A stretch of DNA of 64,000 nucleotides, from positions 744,001 through 808,000 of the forward strand of contig JARFIW010001111.1 of the NCBI GenBank assembly GCA_036346225.1. The letters are read 5' to 3'. This stretch comes from Platerodrilus igneus (taxonomy: Eukaryota > Arthropoda > Insecta > Coleoptera > Lycidae). The notes under the pieces are model-generated. The model did not search any database and was not told the DNA's origin. It was given only the letters and a program-made list of their open reading frames with translations. Positions 20,142-32,259 of the stretch are shown here, piece after piece (the first letter of the stretch is position 1; each line of letters opens with the position of its first letter). Both the position numbers and the translations under genes were made by a program.

Positions 20142-21659
20142 TGTTACGTTCAAAACTCTGCAAGTAATTTTTCTGCATGAATATTTATTCATCCTACTTC
20201 TATTTAAAACGCCCTAAAAATTTATAAACAAATTCATAAAAGCTATCGATCAACAACCGCGATTTCCTGCCATTTGAATTAGTGTTATTTTATAAAATTC
20301 TTCAAGTAATTACTCTATAAAATTTTGCCATATAAAATCAAACAGCTGCTTAGAAAACTTTATATTACAAACTCGTTACAAATAAATTCTACCACCTGCA
20401 GTGACTACATTTTGATGACCGTTGCACATAAATGTACAGATTCCTTCTAAAAGATAAGGTCTAACCATCTGCTTAGTAAATGAACACTTGCCATGAGTTT
20501 GTTATCTGTTATCCTGCAGCTGTGAAGATGTTTCAAAATAATAAGACTGATTTTCTTTGTATAAAAATCTTTAGTTAATGCGTTATCTTCTTGTTGGCAA
20601 GCTGTACATTATTGCAGCTGCCGTCTTAGAATTCTGCGCACTTCATCTTTCAACGATATTTTTGAAAGCCAAATATCTACCCTATACAGGGCCCTTTCCT
20701 TATAAAATAGAGACCGTGCTTTAAAAACGGTACATTGAATACAACATCCTCTTAGCCAAAAGACATGTTGTAAGTCGCGCTATTAAAATTCTTTTTGTGC
20801 TAGTATAAGTTAAGTTGGTGGTTCCAGCATCGAGCCCATAGAAAAATGCAGCCGCATTTTCCCATTCATAAAATGATACCAGCACGAAGCCGATAGCTCA
20901 AGGTACAGTTTTCTGTTTTCGTTATTTTTTGATGCTGCTGTAAAGAATAAACATTTCATTTGCTGTTCATAATATTATCACTCATGATTATCCAGTAAAT
21001 TACCAACGCCACGTTACAAAACTCACGTTCACAATGCACGAGCGAGTATGTAGTCATTCTTAAAATTAAAAATTGGTAAATCAAAGTTTGTTTTTGAGCC
21101 AGTTTTACTGTTCCGTTTGCCTTTTTGCATAGATATTAACATCAACAACTTGCGCATCAATTTAAAAGTAGTTAACACTTGATTAATTTAAGTTAGGGTG
21201 TATAAGTTTAATGTTACACTATTTCTTGAGGAGGCACACTTCACAATGTAGAATGTAGAATGTATACATTATGTATATTTCTTTTCTTAGAATTACTATA
21301 AAGTTTATGTTTAATTTTCCATTAAGTAAGTATCTAGATTCTAACATGTTATATTTGCTTACCAATGTTATAGTTTTATGTTATGATGCTTTGTTTACCT
21401 TACGTAGTTACAGGTCGATTACACAAACTATTGGTTTCTTTGTTGTTTTGTAAATAATTTTTCGAGATTGTATGTTGATAATATAGTTTTACTGAGGTTT
21501 CCAATGTGTTCTTTCTATTTTACCCACGCCACTCTACGACCTTTTTCAGCTAGCCCGAATGCTACCATTCTGTTCTTGCTTTGTTGCGGTATTCAACGTA
21601 AACGATTTCTTTACTAACCTCTACTGTTTTCATTCGAGTTTGCGCGGAATACCGTAACA
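20142..21659 (+). repeat. 5' LTR with a 1.2-kb extra segment
   Basis: Positions 20,142-20,436 align with the 3' LTR (36,039-36,335), and the last 16 bases (GCGGAATACCGTAACA) also match. Between them lie about 1.2 kb absent from the 3' LTR. That segment includes TATAAAATAGAGACC near 20,702. Either an insertion entered this LTR or the 3' copy lost its promoter region. Confidence 0.65.
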
Positions 21660-21666
21660 TAAATTT

Positions 21667-21682
21667 TGGCATACCCAACGTG
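21667..21682 (+). other. tRNA primer-binding site
   Basis: TGGCATACCCAACGTG stands 7 bases after the LTR end. It resembles the TGGCGCCCAACGTGG primer site of many Ty3/gypsy elements. The spacing supports the LTR boundary. Confidence 0.55.
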
Positions 21683-21984
21683 TGACTCGATTTTCGAAAC
21701 CTATCTTTATTTAATTAAAATTTTTTCTATTTCTGAAACCGTTCTTTTTTACTGAAAAATTCGTCCTTGCTTCTTGGAAACCTTTATTCCTACTCAACAT
21801 CTCGTCTCGAATTTTCTGTACATACATCTGAACTACTCGAGGTTTATGTAATTGAAATAACATAAAGTCAAACAGACGTTGGTGATCTTTCAGCGATAAT
21901 TATAAATGTCCTTGTCCAACGTTGATAATTTTACAATCAATACTAAAAACAAACGGCTTTCTTCCATAACGTGAACTGAGTTTC

Positions 21985-22247
21985 CTAAACTACCTCCACA
22001 ATCGCCACCATTTTCTCAACCGCATGCTACAATTACTGCACCCTCTGTTAATTCTGTTTTGCGGAAAACTGCTCAACCGATACTACTCCCTGTTCCGGTA
22101 ACTCAACCAACGAAACTGGTTAACAAAAAAAATAAGAAGCAGAAAATATTGTTACAAACTATTAGGCAACCCGTCAAACACGTAAGCTGCATAACCGAAG
22201 TGTATTCTATGGAAGTCGCGAACATTCAAGCAAACACCAGACTATGA
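21985..22247 (+). pseudogene. short proline/lysine-rich open frame after the primer site
   Basis: An open frame from about 21,985 begins proline-rich (KLPPQSPPFSQP), continues through the ATG at 22,059 and becomes lysine-rich (KLVNKKNKKQKILLQ). It ends at 22,247. It lies 300 bp downstream of the primer-binding site, where gag should start, and its basic, proline-rich character would suit a gag remnant. I see no known motif and no zinc knuckle, so its identity is a guess from position. Confidence 0.3.
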
Positions 22248-24892
22248 ATCATCTAGTTAGTTTTAGGGTGTATATAAGATCGCTGATGAGTGTATATCAG
22301 TTAGTCTATATCTAAATGTCGTATATAAATCATATCGTGTATAGTTAGTTGATCATTACGCTTTGAAGGTCCTATATTAAATATAAATTTGTGTTATGTG
22401 AACGTACATAAATAGACAAAAGGGTAATAAATAAATTATAGTAGTGTTTAATGTTGTTAAGAAGACTTATGGTTAAGGATTTAGTTTAAGAAGATATTAG
22501 TGCTTGAAATACTATTTTTCTTCACTTTTTTTTTTAAACTTCCTTGTTGATGGATAAAGTGAAGCTTTAACTATTCGCGGCTAAGTCTGGGAATTACCCC
22601 AAGGGTGAGCAATGAGAAAAGGGGGTGGTGATGGTCTAAACTCTACGATAAACTAACAAAAGGAAAATGGGTTGAGCGCCACTGTATCTGAATGAACGGT
22701 TACACTAAAAATTCAATATTCCTATGAGAAGATACAGAAACTCATGGGATATAAATGTAATTAAACTTACAACTTACTAAACTGAAGTATCTGGAAATCT
22801 CTGGAACATACTTACTACCTCTCTGGTCACGATGAACCTGGAACAAAATACACAACAAATTCTTTATTAGAAAAACACTGTTTGTGCTTTCCAATAAAAT
22901 ACCTGTTAATAATTGCAGGTGGATAATATGGAGATTAACACACCAAAGCTTTTAAATGAGGAATAAATACTTATAACAAACCAGTTGCAGCAAATAGGGG
23001 CCTTTTAAATTACTTCAGCCTTGTACAATTTCATCGATTAACAAGCTCATGTTCTTTTAAGAATTTAGTATATCTAAATATGCATGGAATAAAAAACTTG
23101 AGTCTAAAAATGGAATTTAATATGTTTTTTCTTTGTTAAATGTTTCTTTGAATGTGGTAATAAATTGTACAAAATAAAATTAAGTTTCAATACATCTGTT
23201 CTGACTTAACAGATCTTTAAATTAATTATCATGTATCAAACAAGTTTTAGTACCAAGTTTCAGATCTGAGTTCTGGTTTACAAGTTTTACAAAGATTATT
23301 TCTATTAAAAACGAATCACATGTGTTTTTAACTTAAGCAAACAACTTTTCATTTACATCTGGTATTAGAGGCTTATAAAGGTTTCAATATGAGTAAATAA
23401 ATATTTTAAAAGGCAAAAAAAATAGACTGAACTATCATTTTGTTAACAAGTGACCTTATGCAAATTTGTAATACTATTACTGTATTAATTTTTAGCTATT
23501 TTCTTTCATGCTGCTCTAAACATACAAAATTTTTAACTCGATCAAACGGACTTCGAAATTTATGTATTCGAACATTTATGAATCTTCACAAACAGAATAA
23601 AGAAAGATTGATACCTGTAGGTTTTTGTTTCCAAATCTAATTATTAATTACCAGCACACATGTTCCAAAAATCTGCTTCTCGACTGGTTATTACTAAACT
23701 TTAATCGCCTCGACAAATGAACTGCTCTCCAATATTGGATTCAAATACAACATAAACCATCATTTCATTCCGTCCGTAATGTCATACACTAAAGGGGATA
23801 AAAATATTTTATAATTTATTCAGGTTTGAAGAGAGCTTACCGTTAACAAATCTCAAAACAATCTTTAAGGAATGGCGTGTTTTAGCGCTTTGCCGGATTC
23901 GCAGGAGCTTGGCACTTCATCCGCGTCCCAAAGCAAAACTCACCACCTTCTACCATCTCCCATACCAACCGATGTGGAGGCCCCACTTAGGTAAGGCCTG
24001 GAGTTTCATCTTCTTAACAAACTAAAGAATGCTCACGCGACTACATCTATCAAGACAAATGGCGGCCCTTCTAGCGACACATCATCGGCGTGTCCTATCT
24101 CGTGACCGGTATGCACACGCGCTGTACCGATTGTACGGATGCGTAGGAAATATCCGCCTGAAAGGTAGACAACACAACCTACTAAGCTCCAAATAAATTC
24201 GTTTCTTGATAGTTATAAAAATACCAAATATCTCCGTACAAAACATTTAAATTCCTTAAGTGAACACGACTTCCCGCTTTCATATAGAATTGTTCCTTTA
24301 TGATTTTACAACATCGAACACAAGGATTAAATACCACAGAATATATTTATGTTGAAGCGGTTCTTATGATCATAATGCTATAGAATATATTTATGTTACA
24401 TGCTTGTAAATAACATTAGTGTGATAGTGTTTCATTGTTAATGGGTCTTAAAACGTCTATAAATAAGGCATATACTGTTAATTAGACTTGTGAATAGTGA
24501 GTAATAACGACTTTTGTTATTATTTGTTCTAAATTGGTGAAACGCGTTAGCGGTAGCCCGCTACAATATTCTATGCTGCTTCAGACCCCGAAGATATAGG
24601 TCGGCAAAACCCTAATGTCCCTGATCTTGCTTTGTTTTCCTTCTGGCGACGCAAATGTCTTAAGCTCCATTACTAGTCCTCTACACCCCCAATTTCTATG
24701 CCGACTTCGCCCTTCTTTAGGACTTGATTTTTAGTTTATACGATTTTTTGTTTTCTAATGATTTTATTGTTCTGATTTGTTTTCTTTCGCTTTTTTTGTT
24801 TTTGCTCGCACTTACCCAACCCCGTGTGGGTCCGGGATTAGAATATTCCCACGGTACGACCTGCTTGTCGTAGGAGGCGACTAAAGTGGTCT
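22248..24892. other. unassigned interior of the 16-kb element
   Basis: No coding similarity is seen. At 22,268-22,310 a TATATAAG box is followed by ATCAGTTAGT, an LTR-promoter-like pair. The stretch 23,860-24,200 is GC-richer than its surroundings. A block at 24,820-24,890 (GTGTGGGTCCGGGATTAG, then CCCACGGTACGACC) abuts the microsatellite and may be the 3' end of a retroposon. Confidence 0.35.
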
Positions 24893-25031
24893 AACACACA
24901 CACACACACCCACGCACGCACGCACGCACCTACCCGCACGCACGCACGCACGCACCCCCACACACACACACATATATATATATATACATACATACATACA
25001 TACATACATACATACACACACACGCGCGCGC
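24893..25031. repeat. compound microsatellite (AC)n(ACGC)n(AT)n(ACAT)n
   Basis: Runs of CA, CACG, TA, CATA and CG units follow one another. The cysteine- and valine-rich minus-strand frame through it is an artefact of the repeat. Confidence 0.95.
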
Positions 25032-25163
25032 GTGCCTGCCAGATCTGCTAAGTACGCTGACAGATCTGCTCTGCAAAAAAATACATTTTTAGTGATTATA
25101 ACCAGTTTGAATATTATAAAAATCTATCAATTTTAAATCATTTTACTCAGTATCCAGTGCGTA

Positions 25164-25164
<1 letters not shown>

Positions 25165-25201
<37 letters not shown>
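25165..25201. repeat. (AT)n microsatellite
   Basis: Nearly uninterrupted TA dinucleotides of about 37 bp. Confidence 0.95.
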
Positions 25202-27368
25202 TCATATTTAGACCAGGGTAGAAAATTAAATAATCACATGAAATAATTTTAATCACTGTGTAGAAGCTTTGGGAAAAGGTACACGTTATTAAAAAAAAAA
25301 ACCGTGAAGCATAAAAATTCATTCGTTTTATTAAAATTAAGAGATTCAAATTATGTACAAGACGCTTTATATAAAAAAGGAAGCAGTATTAGAAAACTTT
25401 ACGTGTAATTTAAGTATTCCTAGTAAAGAAACAAAGACAAATTACGTGCAAAATTTACATTAATTGATTTAAGTTCTGGGTAACAAGTAGTAGACAAAGT
25501 GTACACATAATAATTAATATTTAATTTGTATTTGCTAAAAATGAAAGGGTAGAAGTCAATTTTAGTTGGAGTTAATTGAACCATTATTAATAATAAGCAT
25601 AAAACTTGTAAAAACCCAATAAAATGCAAATCGTAGAAGGGTATTTAAAATGTTACGTTTGAACACACCTGCGTATTTTTAAAAGGCAATTTCAGTTTAA
25701 TTTGTTTAGATAAACATGTCGATTCTACAGATAATTAATGGTTACAAAGAATCTTGGAGAAACCGTGGCTTAATATTCACGAGAAGGTGCGATACGGGGT
25801 TATTTAACCCAGATAGTCCACATGGACTGAAATAATCGATAATAAGGAATATCAATTTGCACTAATAAGAACAGGGTAGATAGAGACAGATAATAGGCGC
25901 AAGACCGAGACACATATAGTAAAAGGCGTGAGTAGAGCAACGTCATGGGGTTGCGATTGGTTGAAAGTAAAGGCAAAATTGAGAGGTAGAAATAACATTT
26001 CTGTATAAAATTTAATTAGGTATTCTCAGACGTTGCGTGCCGTGTGGAAATTTTCTGAGATTTAACTAGGGGCGAGTGCAAAATTCGTAAAATTCGCATG
26101 CCAGGCTACGGAATGGGAACATAGAATGACGAAGTTCTAGAAACTGGCCGTTTTGGGGAACAGACCGACAGACAGGCTAACCGCTATATATACCGAGGTG
26201 AATATAAACAAGCTCTCTGAGATCTTCGACTTGATTGAACGCGTTAAACAGTGCTTTTTAGTTTTCCGGTTTTAATATTAAATAATTTAAACAGTTTGCT
26301 CGAATATTATGTGATTTAAAACAGTTTGTTATTTACGTGCTAACATGAATATACTTTAGTGCACTTAGATACAAGGTAATAAAGTTTAATATCACTGTAC
26401 CAATTGGTAAAATTCACTATGACAAATAAATACACAAAAGTAGGCAGTTTTGGCGTATCTTGGTGAAAGAAGTATGAATTTCTTTGTTATTTTTCGGGGG
26501 TATTAATACTTAAATGGTGCATAAACGTGTCTGGATCCACAAAACAAGGTTCAGATATACACAGATTAGTTCCGGAAAAGCCCTGAAACAACTTTAAATA
26601 AATGGTGATGGAGAAAATTTTTAAAGCGTTGAGAATCAGAAGCCATAAATATAACCCAGTTGGAATGGTGTAATTAACAAAGGGACGATGTACATGGAAG
26701 CTACGAGTGCAAGTAACCTTCAGGTAAATTATACTATTTTGTTTGAACTTTGATATTTTTGTGTGTGTTGAATAACTTTATAATTGATTTACTCAAAATG
26801 GACAGTAGTGAAATTGTAATAGCAATAAAATTTTAATTTTAAGGTGAAATTTGCTTGTTTAAGTAGAAAGGGGTATTTAGTATTGATGTTCTGGATTATG
26901 ATGAAAATTTAGGGTATGTCTTTGAGCTCAATTAGACGAACCTGGTTAATTAACGTAAAGGGGTGGTAGATGCTCCCTTTGTACTCAGACTCCGGTCTGC
27001 ATATATTGTTACATTAATTAGTAGGCATCCAACAAGGACTTTAATTCAGGATGCACATTTAAATGATAATAAATGTAATCTTGAAAATTTCTGATACTGA
27101 AATTTATGCCAAAATTTAATTTTGAAATTTTAATGTATTGTGAATATTGATGTAAATAGAGTTAACGTTCGTGTTTGTGGTAGGAATGTGTTTGTTTTTA
27201 TGAATGAGGATGAAAGTTATCTAGGGAGCAGCCGAGGCGATTAACAGAAGAAAGTCAACGGACCAGGTAATTTAATAACTTTGTAGGTTTCACAGCATTC
27301 TTTGGCATCCAATTCGTAGGGGCTCGATTCGAAAAGCGTGGAGTACCCGGAGTTTGGTGGTTTCACAG

Positions 27369-27371
<3 letters not shown>
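25202..27371. other. AT-rich, no gene seen
   Basis: No protein similarity and no long frame with coding character. The stretch between about 26,030 and 26,240 is less AT-rich, with TATATATACC near 26,187 and a TTCGACTTGATTGAACG downstream. It could be an LTR or promoter remnant. Confidence 0.4.

Positions 27372-27409
<38 letters not shown>
27372..27409. repeat. (AT)n microsatellite at the LINE 5' flank
   Basis: About 19 AT units stand just upstream of the LINE ORF1. Confidence 0.95.
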
Positions 27410-27411
<2 letters not shown>

Positions 27412-27491
27412 AATTAATTTGGATTTTGACATGACAGTTGTCAAATATTAAATTTAATTATTTATGTAAGCAGAATAATAAAATTTCTAAT

Positions 27492-28533
27492 ATGGAAGAA
27501 GATTCTGATGAGGATTTCAATAATGCCTTATCCACTCTAACACAAGTTAGTGGAAAAAGCGGGAATTTAAGAAACGATTTGAAGAATGACATTTTAAAGT
27601 CGGTAAGTGTTTTACGTACCGTCTATATGAATATTAAAAATGCATTAAGCAAAAATATACAAGCTTTAAAAGATATACAACAACAAGCAGACATACCATC
27701 AATAACCACACCTTCACTAACACCACAATCGCAACCCCAAAAAAGCTTTACTCAGAAATTACTAGTTACAACGACAAAAAATATGCAAAGGAAGAGCAGA
27801 AGCACATAATATTTATTAAACCAAAAACCAATCAATCCACTGATGTAATGAAAAATATTATAAAGTCAAAACTTAACCCAGTTGACCTTAAAATAGGTAT
27901 TAAATCATTCAAAGCAATAAAGGATGGTAAACTAATTATTGAATCATCGAATAAACTTGAAATGGAAAAAATGAAAGCTGAAATAAACACAGTATGCAGT
28001 ACTGAACTCGAAGCCTTTACTCCAAAAAAACTAAAACCTAGAATAATTATCTACAATATTCCTGAGGAAGTGACTTTAGAAAATGCGACTGAAATAATAA
28101 TTTTACAAAACCCAGAATTAGCACTTCCAAAAACCGAAATCTGTGCAAAATTTATTTTTACAAATAAAAAGAATAGTAAAAATTTAGTATTAGAAGTAAG
28201 TTCAAATATAAGAAACAGCATGATGGGAAATAAAATTAGATTCATGTGGCAAATGTGTAACTGTGAAGACTACGTCGTAGTAAGTGTTTTAACTGCAGTG
28301 AATTCAATCACAGAGCAAAGGAATGTAAAGGAATTTTAACTTGTCCAAATTGCACGGGAAATCATAAATTATATGACTGCAAAGCTTCAAATGTAGAACA
28401 AAAATCTATAAATTGTATAAATTATAATAAGTTTAATAAGCTAAGTATCATCAATGAAAACCACTCATCCCTCGATAAAAATTGTCCATGTTATCAATTA
28501 GCATTAAAAAGATACAAACAAAAAATTGATTAC
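27492..28533 (+). pseudogene. LINE ORF1 (gag-like, CCHC knuckles), frameshifted
   Basis: This RNA-binding ORF1 of a non-LTR retrotransposon starts MEEDSDEDFNNALSTL and has a helical N-terminus. It shifts near 27,800 into a frame carrying an RRM-like middle part (KAIKDGKLIIESSNKLEMEK and KPRIIIYNIPEE). It shifts again near 28,275 into two zinc knuckles: KCFNCSEFNHRAKEC (CX2CX4HX4C) and CPNCTGNHKLYDC (CX2CX3HX4C). ORF1 ends just where the ORF2 start region lies (28,526), so the two overlap or touch, as is common in this class. Two frameshifts break it. ORF1 would coat the element RNA. Confidence 0.85.
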
Positions 28534-29569
28534 TGATATGGATTTAAGACATAAACAACTAGTTATCAAATGTATACAAATAAATGCTATGCACTCCCGA
28601 AATGCAACAAATAACTTAAATCAATTGATAACAGAGCAAAACGCCGATATTGTCTTTATACAAGAACCCTATGTAGTTAAAAATAAACTTGTCGGAATTG
28701 AAGGCAAATATGATGTATATAAAGCAGGACATAATAAGAAAAGAGCAGCAGTGATTAATATTAGTAATAAAGAGAATGATGCAATACTCATTCAACAACT
28801 ATCAGACGAAGACTGTGCAGTAGTTCAAATAAAATGGAAACATTTAGAAATATATGCAATTAGTGTTTATTTTGATATTAATAGAAATATTGACGTTGAT
28901 TTGAATAAATTAGAAAAAATTCTAATATTTATAGGGAATTCAAATTGTATTATTTGCGCAGATACAAACTCCCGTTCTGCCACATGGCACGATTCCGTTA
29001 CCAATTTAAGAGGTAAAAAAGTGGAAGAATTTCTAGCTACAAATAACTTAATTATTATTAATGAAAACCAAAACCTGCCCACTTTTATCAACAAAAGAGG
29101 ACAAAGTAACGTTGACTTTACAATCTGTAGCACAAACTTGGTAAGTAAAATTAAAAACTGGCAATGTGGACTAGAAGAAAGTGCTTCTGATCACAACATA
29201 ATAAATTTTACAATCAAGGAAAATACTACAAAAATACAAGATGCATATCTACAACGATACAAATATTTAATAGACAAAACTCAAAAAGATTTATTTCTAC
29301 AAAGATTTAAAAACTATCTAAGAATAGAATTTGATTGTAAATTAGAAGATTCCAATTTTGATGAAGAATTAACTCAAAAAGTCATACAAGCACATGATTT
29401 TGAACAATTTATGGAAAAATTTCAATCAGTTTTAATACATACATGCAAAAATACTTTTCGAACCACAAAAAATTATAATTACTCTAAAAAAGGCAAATCA
29501 GTACCATGGTGGAATTTAGAACTCTCTTTAATAAGGAAAAGATGCAATGCCCTTCGTAGAAGATTTTAA
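28526..29569 (+). pseudogene. LINE ORF2, apurinic-type endonuclease domain
   Basis: This is the N-terminal part of ORF2. Blocks in order are IQINAMHSRNA, FIQEPYVV (catalytic E), VYFDINRNI, CADTNSRSATWHD (catalytic D/N), RGKKVEEFLATNNL, FINKRGQSNVDFTI and SDHNIINF (the SDH end). This is the complete APE-type endonuclease that nicks the target, and the wording of the motifs is closest to the R1/LOA group. The methionine at 28,538 (MDLRHKQ) is a likely start. A frameshift at 29,569-29,591 separates it from the RT frame, so this copy is inactive, though the domain is intact. Confidence 0.9.
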
Positions 29570-29590
29570 CGAACAAGGAATAACATTACA

Positions 29591-30345
29591 TTGAGAGAAG
29601 AAAGGAAGCAAATATACCTACAAGAAAAGGCTTCATACACAAAAATGTCGGAGACTGAAAAATTCAACTCATGGAAGGAATATTGCAGTATGACCGGAAC
29701 TCCCAATCCATGGAATGAAGTATACAAACTGGCAAAGGGAAAATTTTCGACCAACATGTCATTATCAACAATAGAAAACTCCAATGGTAAATTCACAGAT
29801 AATTTTAAAGAAACTGTACAACATTTATTAATGTATTTTTGCCCCGAAGACACAATCAGTACAGATAACAGCACTCAAAAAAACGTGAGAAATATTTTAA
29901 ACAATGACATAGACACAAATGATGATAAACCATTCACTACGGCTGAAATTGAGGAAGTAATTAAAAACATGAATAACAAAAAAACCCCTGGAGAAGATGG
30001 TATTAATAGTGATATTTATTCCATCTTACACAGCTCATTACCTCTATTCATCACAAAAATTTATAATGAATGTTTAAAAAGAAGCATATTCCCTACCATT
30101 TGGAAAAAATCAATAATAGTACCTATTATTAAACCCGGCAAAGAAAATGATAAAGAATTTTCTAAATTTCGACCTATAAGCCTTCTTAACGTAGGCGGTA
30201 AAATATTAGAGAAACTACTAGCGAATAGATTGACATACTTCCTACATGCAAACAAACTACTCAGTCCATTCCAGTTTGGTTTCACTCCACAAAAAAATTG
30301 CGTAGATGCCTTAATGTGTTTGAAAGAGTTTGTATTGGAATGTTT
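29591..30345 (+). pseudogene. LINE ORF2, reverse transcriptase N-terminal half
   Basis: This continues ORF2 after a one-frame shift. It carries the pre-RT helix region, then NNKKTPGEDGI (RT block 0/1), WKKSIIVPIIKPGK, FRPISLLNVGGKILEKLLANRL (block 2) and FQFGFTPQKNCVDALM (block 2a/3). The frame ends at 30,345-30,380 because a 1.9-kb insert starts at 30,356. The remaining RT lies from 32,260. Up to the insert the frame is open for about 250 residues. Confidence 0.9.
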
Positions 30346-30355
30346 AAGAACAAAA

Positions 30356-32249
30356 TATTGGATTCTTTTGATCAGTCTGTAACAATTTTATTTTCAATAA
30401 TAATTCTTTGCATATAATTTCAAGAATAATGTAACAATTTTATTAATAATAATAATTATTTGCATTTAACTTCAAAAATAATGCGCTAAGCCTGCATCGT
30501 TCCTTAGTAATCTAATTGTATTCAGATATCTGTGTCGCATAAAGCTATTTGCAAGCACATCTCTGTTTGATTGTTTTGTTCCCCCCCCCCTGACGGCGCG
30601 ACCGCTCGGCCCTGGTTATGTGGTAGTCGGCCACAGGCGATAGCTATATCAACAAGTACTCTTGGCTAGAGGTCGGCAATCTTCGAATCCATTACAAATG
30701 GTGAAGATATCTTCGAATAACGGTTGGTAATGTATATATTATACAAACTTATGTAATTTGAGGTAATTTATTTAGCGCGACACATAAGATGCAACCTTTA
30801 GAAAGTGACATGTAGGACAACTTAGAATACAATTTAGAATACCACTTAGGATGCGACAAATTAGAATTCAACCTTGAGAACACGACTGCTACAGAATGTA
30901 ATGCAACAGGATATGATTCGACACATGGAACGCAACAAATATTACTCGACAAGAATAATTGATTTAAACTTTGCCTAACAAGAAATTTGTCTAAGAAGGA
31001 ATTATAGAAGTTGATTTGGATAAAGCCGTTTCAAATTGCAAACGCTGTTATCTTTGCTTGGAGAACGGGGATCCCGTCTTACTTTGTTGTAAAGCGACTA
31101 TTGCAGTTTTGGTTCGTAGATAGCTATAAGATTTTTTTTGCATGTGTTTCAAAACTTGGAGCACGTTAACTTGCTTTTATGTTTAATACACGTAAATAGT
31201 AAAAGTTTCAACTAATTGTTGAGCTGGTTTTACAAGCTGTAAAACGAAAGTTTGCTGAATTAGCGTTCTAAAAAGACATGCTTTGTTCCATATGAACCGT
31301 CGATAATGCCAACAGGTGTTTCCGACGTCATATTTTTCTACTTTGTACAGCTGACAGATGTTGCCTTAAAAGCAAATGCTTTGAGCAGCTGTAATGCAAT
31401 TTAAATAAACATGCCTATTTTTGTGATCAGCTTTATCTACACTTAGATTATTTTACGTAATTTTGAAAGCTCAAATGTTGATATTGTTAGGAGCTAATAA
31501 TTTGTTATCTACCTGAAAAGATCTGCCCAGGTTAGAATTTAATTTACTGTGTTATGCTTGCCAACCATTAATAATTTAATTTGTACAACAACTTCATGTT
31601 TAAAGTAAAATTGCTTGATTAATAATAATGAAAGACAAAAAGGAAAGTTAAAAGTTTAATCTTGATGCAGTTAATGATAAAAATTTTTTTTTGTTACAAG
31701 TTACATTATTTTAAAAGAGTTTTTTTAGTAAACAATTAGTTCAAAATTGAATACTTTTTATTTTGATCAAGTGCGATCAAATCCAATTACATAAAGCTAA
31801 AACCCTTCAGAGTAATAAATTGATGCCAATTTTATATTGGAAATACCTTTTTTATTATTTCTTTATATATTTTTGTAGGACACAAATGGTGTTCCACTTT
31901 TTTATTTATTTAACTATTACAATTTCTTACAGGAGCTGCGTCTTATTTTGTTAAGACAGGTTTTTGTTAACGAAGGCAATCATTTTTTCTTTGGGTCTCC
32001 ACGTCCGCCCTTAGAACTGTGCTATGCAATTATCGTAATTGCATCAGGACATGGTGGCGCCTATTTGATTTAACTTAACTTTGGTTTGCAAACAGAATTC
32101 GATTTACTCCCCATTTTTCATTGCTCTACCCAAGAATAGACCCCCTAGCTTTTTCGGAAGATTTTTGGAAAAATAAGTAACACTGACGCCACGCCCATAA
32201 AACAAAAAAAAATACGTTTCACTGGCGTTTACAACGTGGTCCTGTCAGT
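30356..32249. mobile_element. 1.9-kb unidentified insertion in the LINE RT
   Basis: The 10-bp AAGAACAAAA stands at 30,346-30,355 and again at 32,250-32,259, and RT sequence continues on both sides. The insert has no long frame. Near its left end are two direct repeats of about 55 bp (TGTAACAATTTTATT..., 30,378-30,487), and a C10 run lies near 30,580. I find no matching terminal inverted repeats and no poly(A). A target duplication of 9-10 bp suits a Mutator-like element or a retroposon; the class is open. Confidence 0.7.
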
Positions 32250-32259
32250 AAGAACAAAA

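Noticed and set aside
20742..20765. CTCTTAGCCAAAAG resembling the antisense of the U2 snRNA start
   Set aside because: Only about 12 bases agree and the conserved U2 sequence does not continue.
27438..27491. Upstream start for the LINE ORF1
   Set aside because: The ATG at 27,492 begins acidic ORF1-like sequence, while the earlier start adds a stretch without family character.
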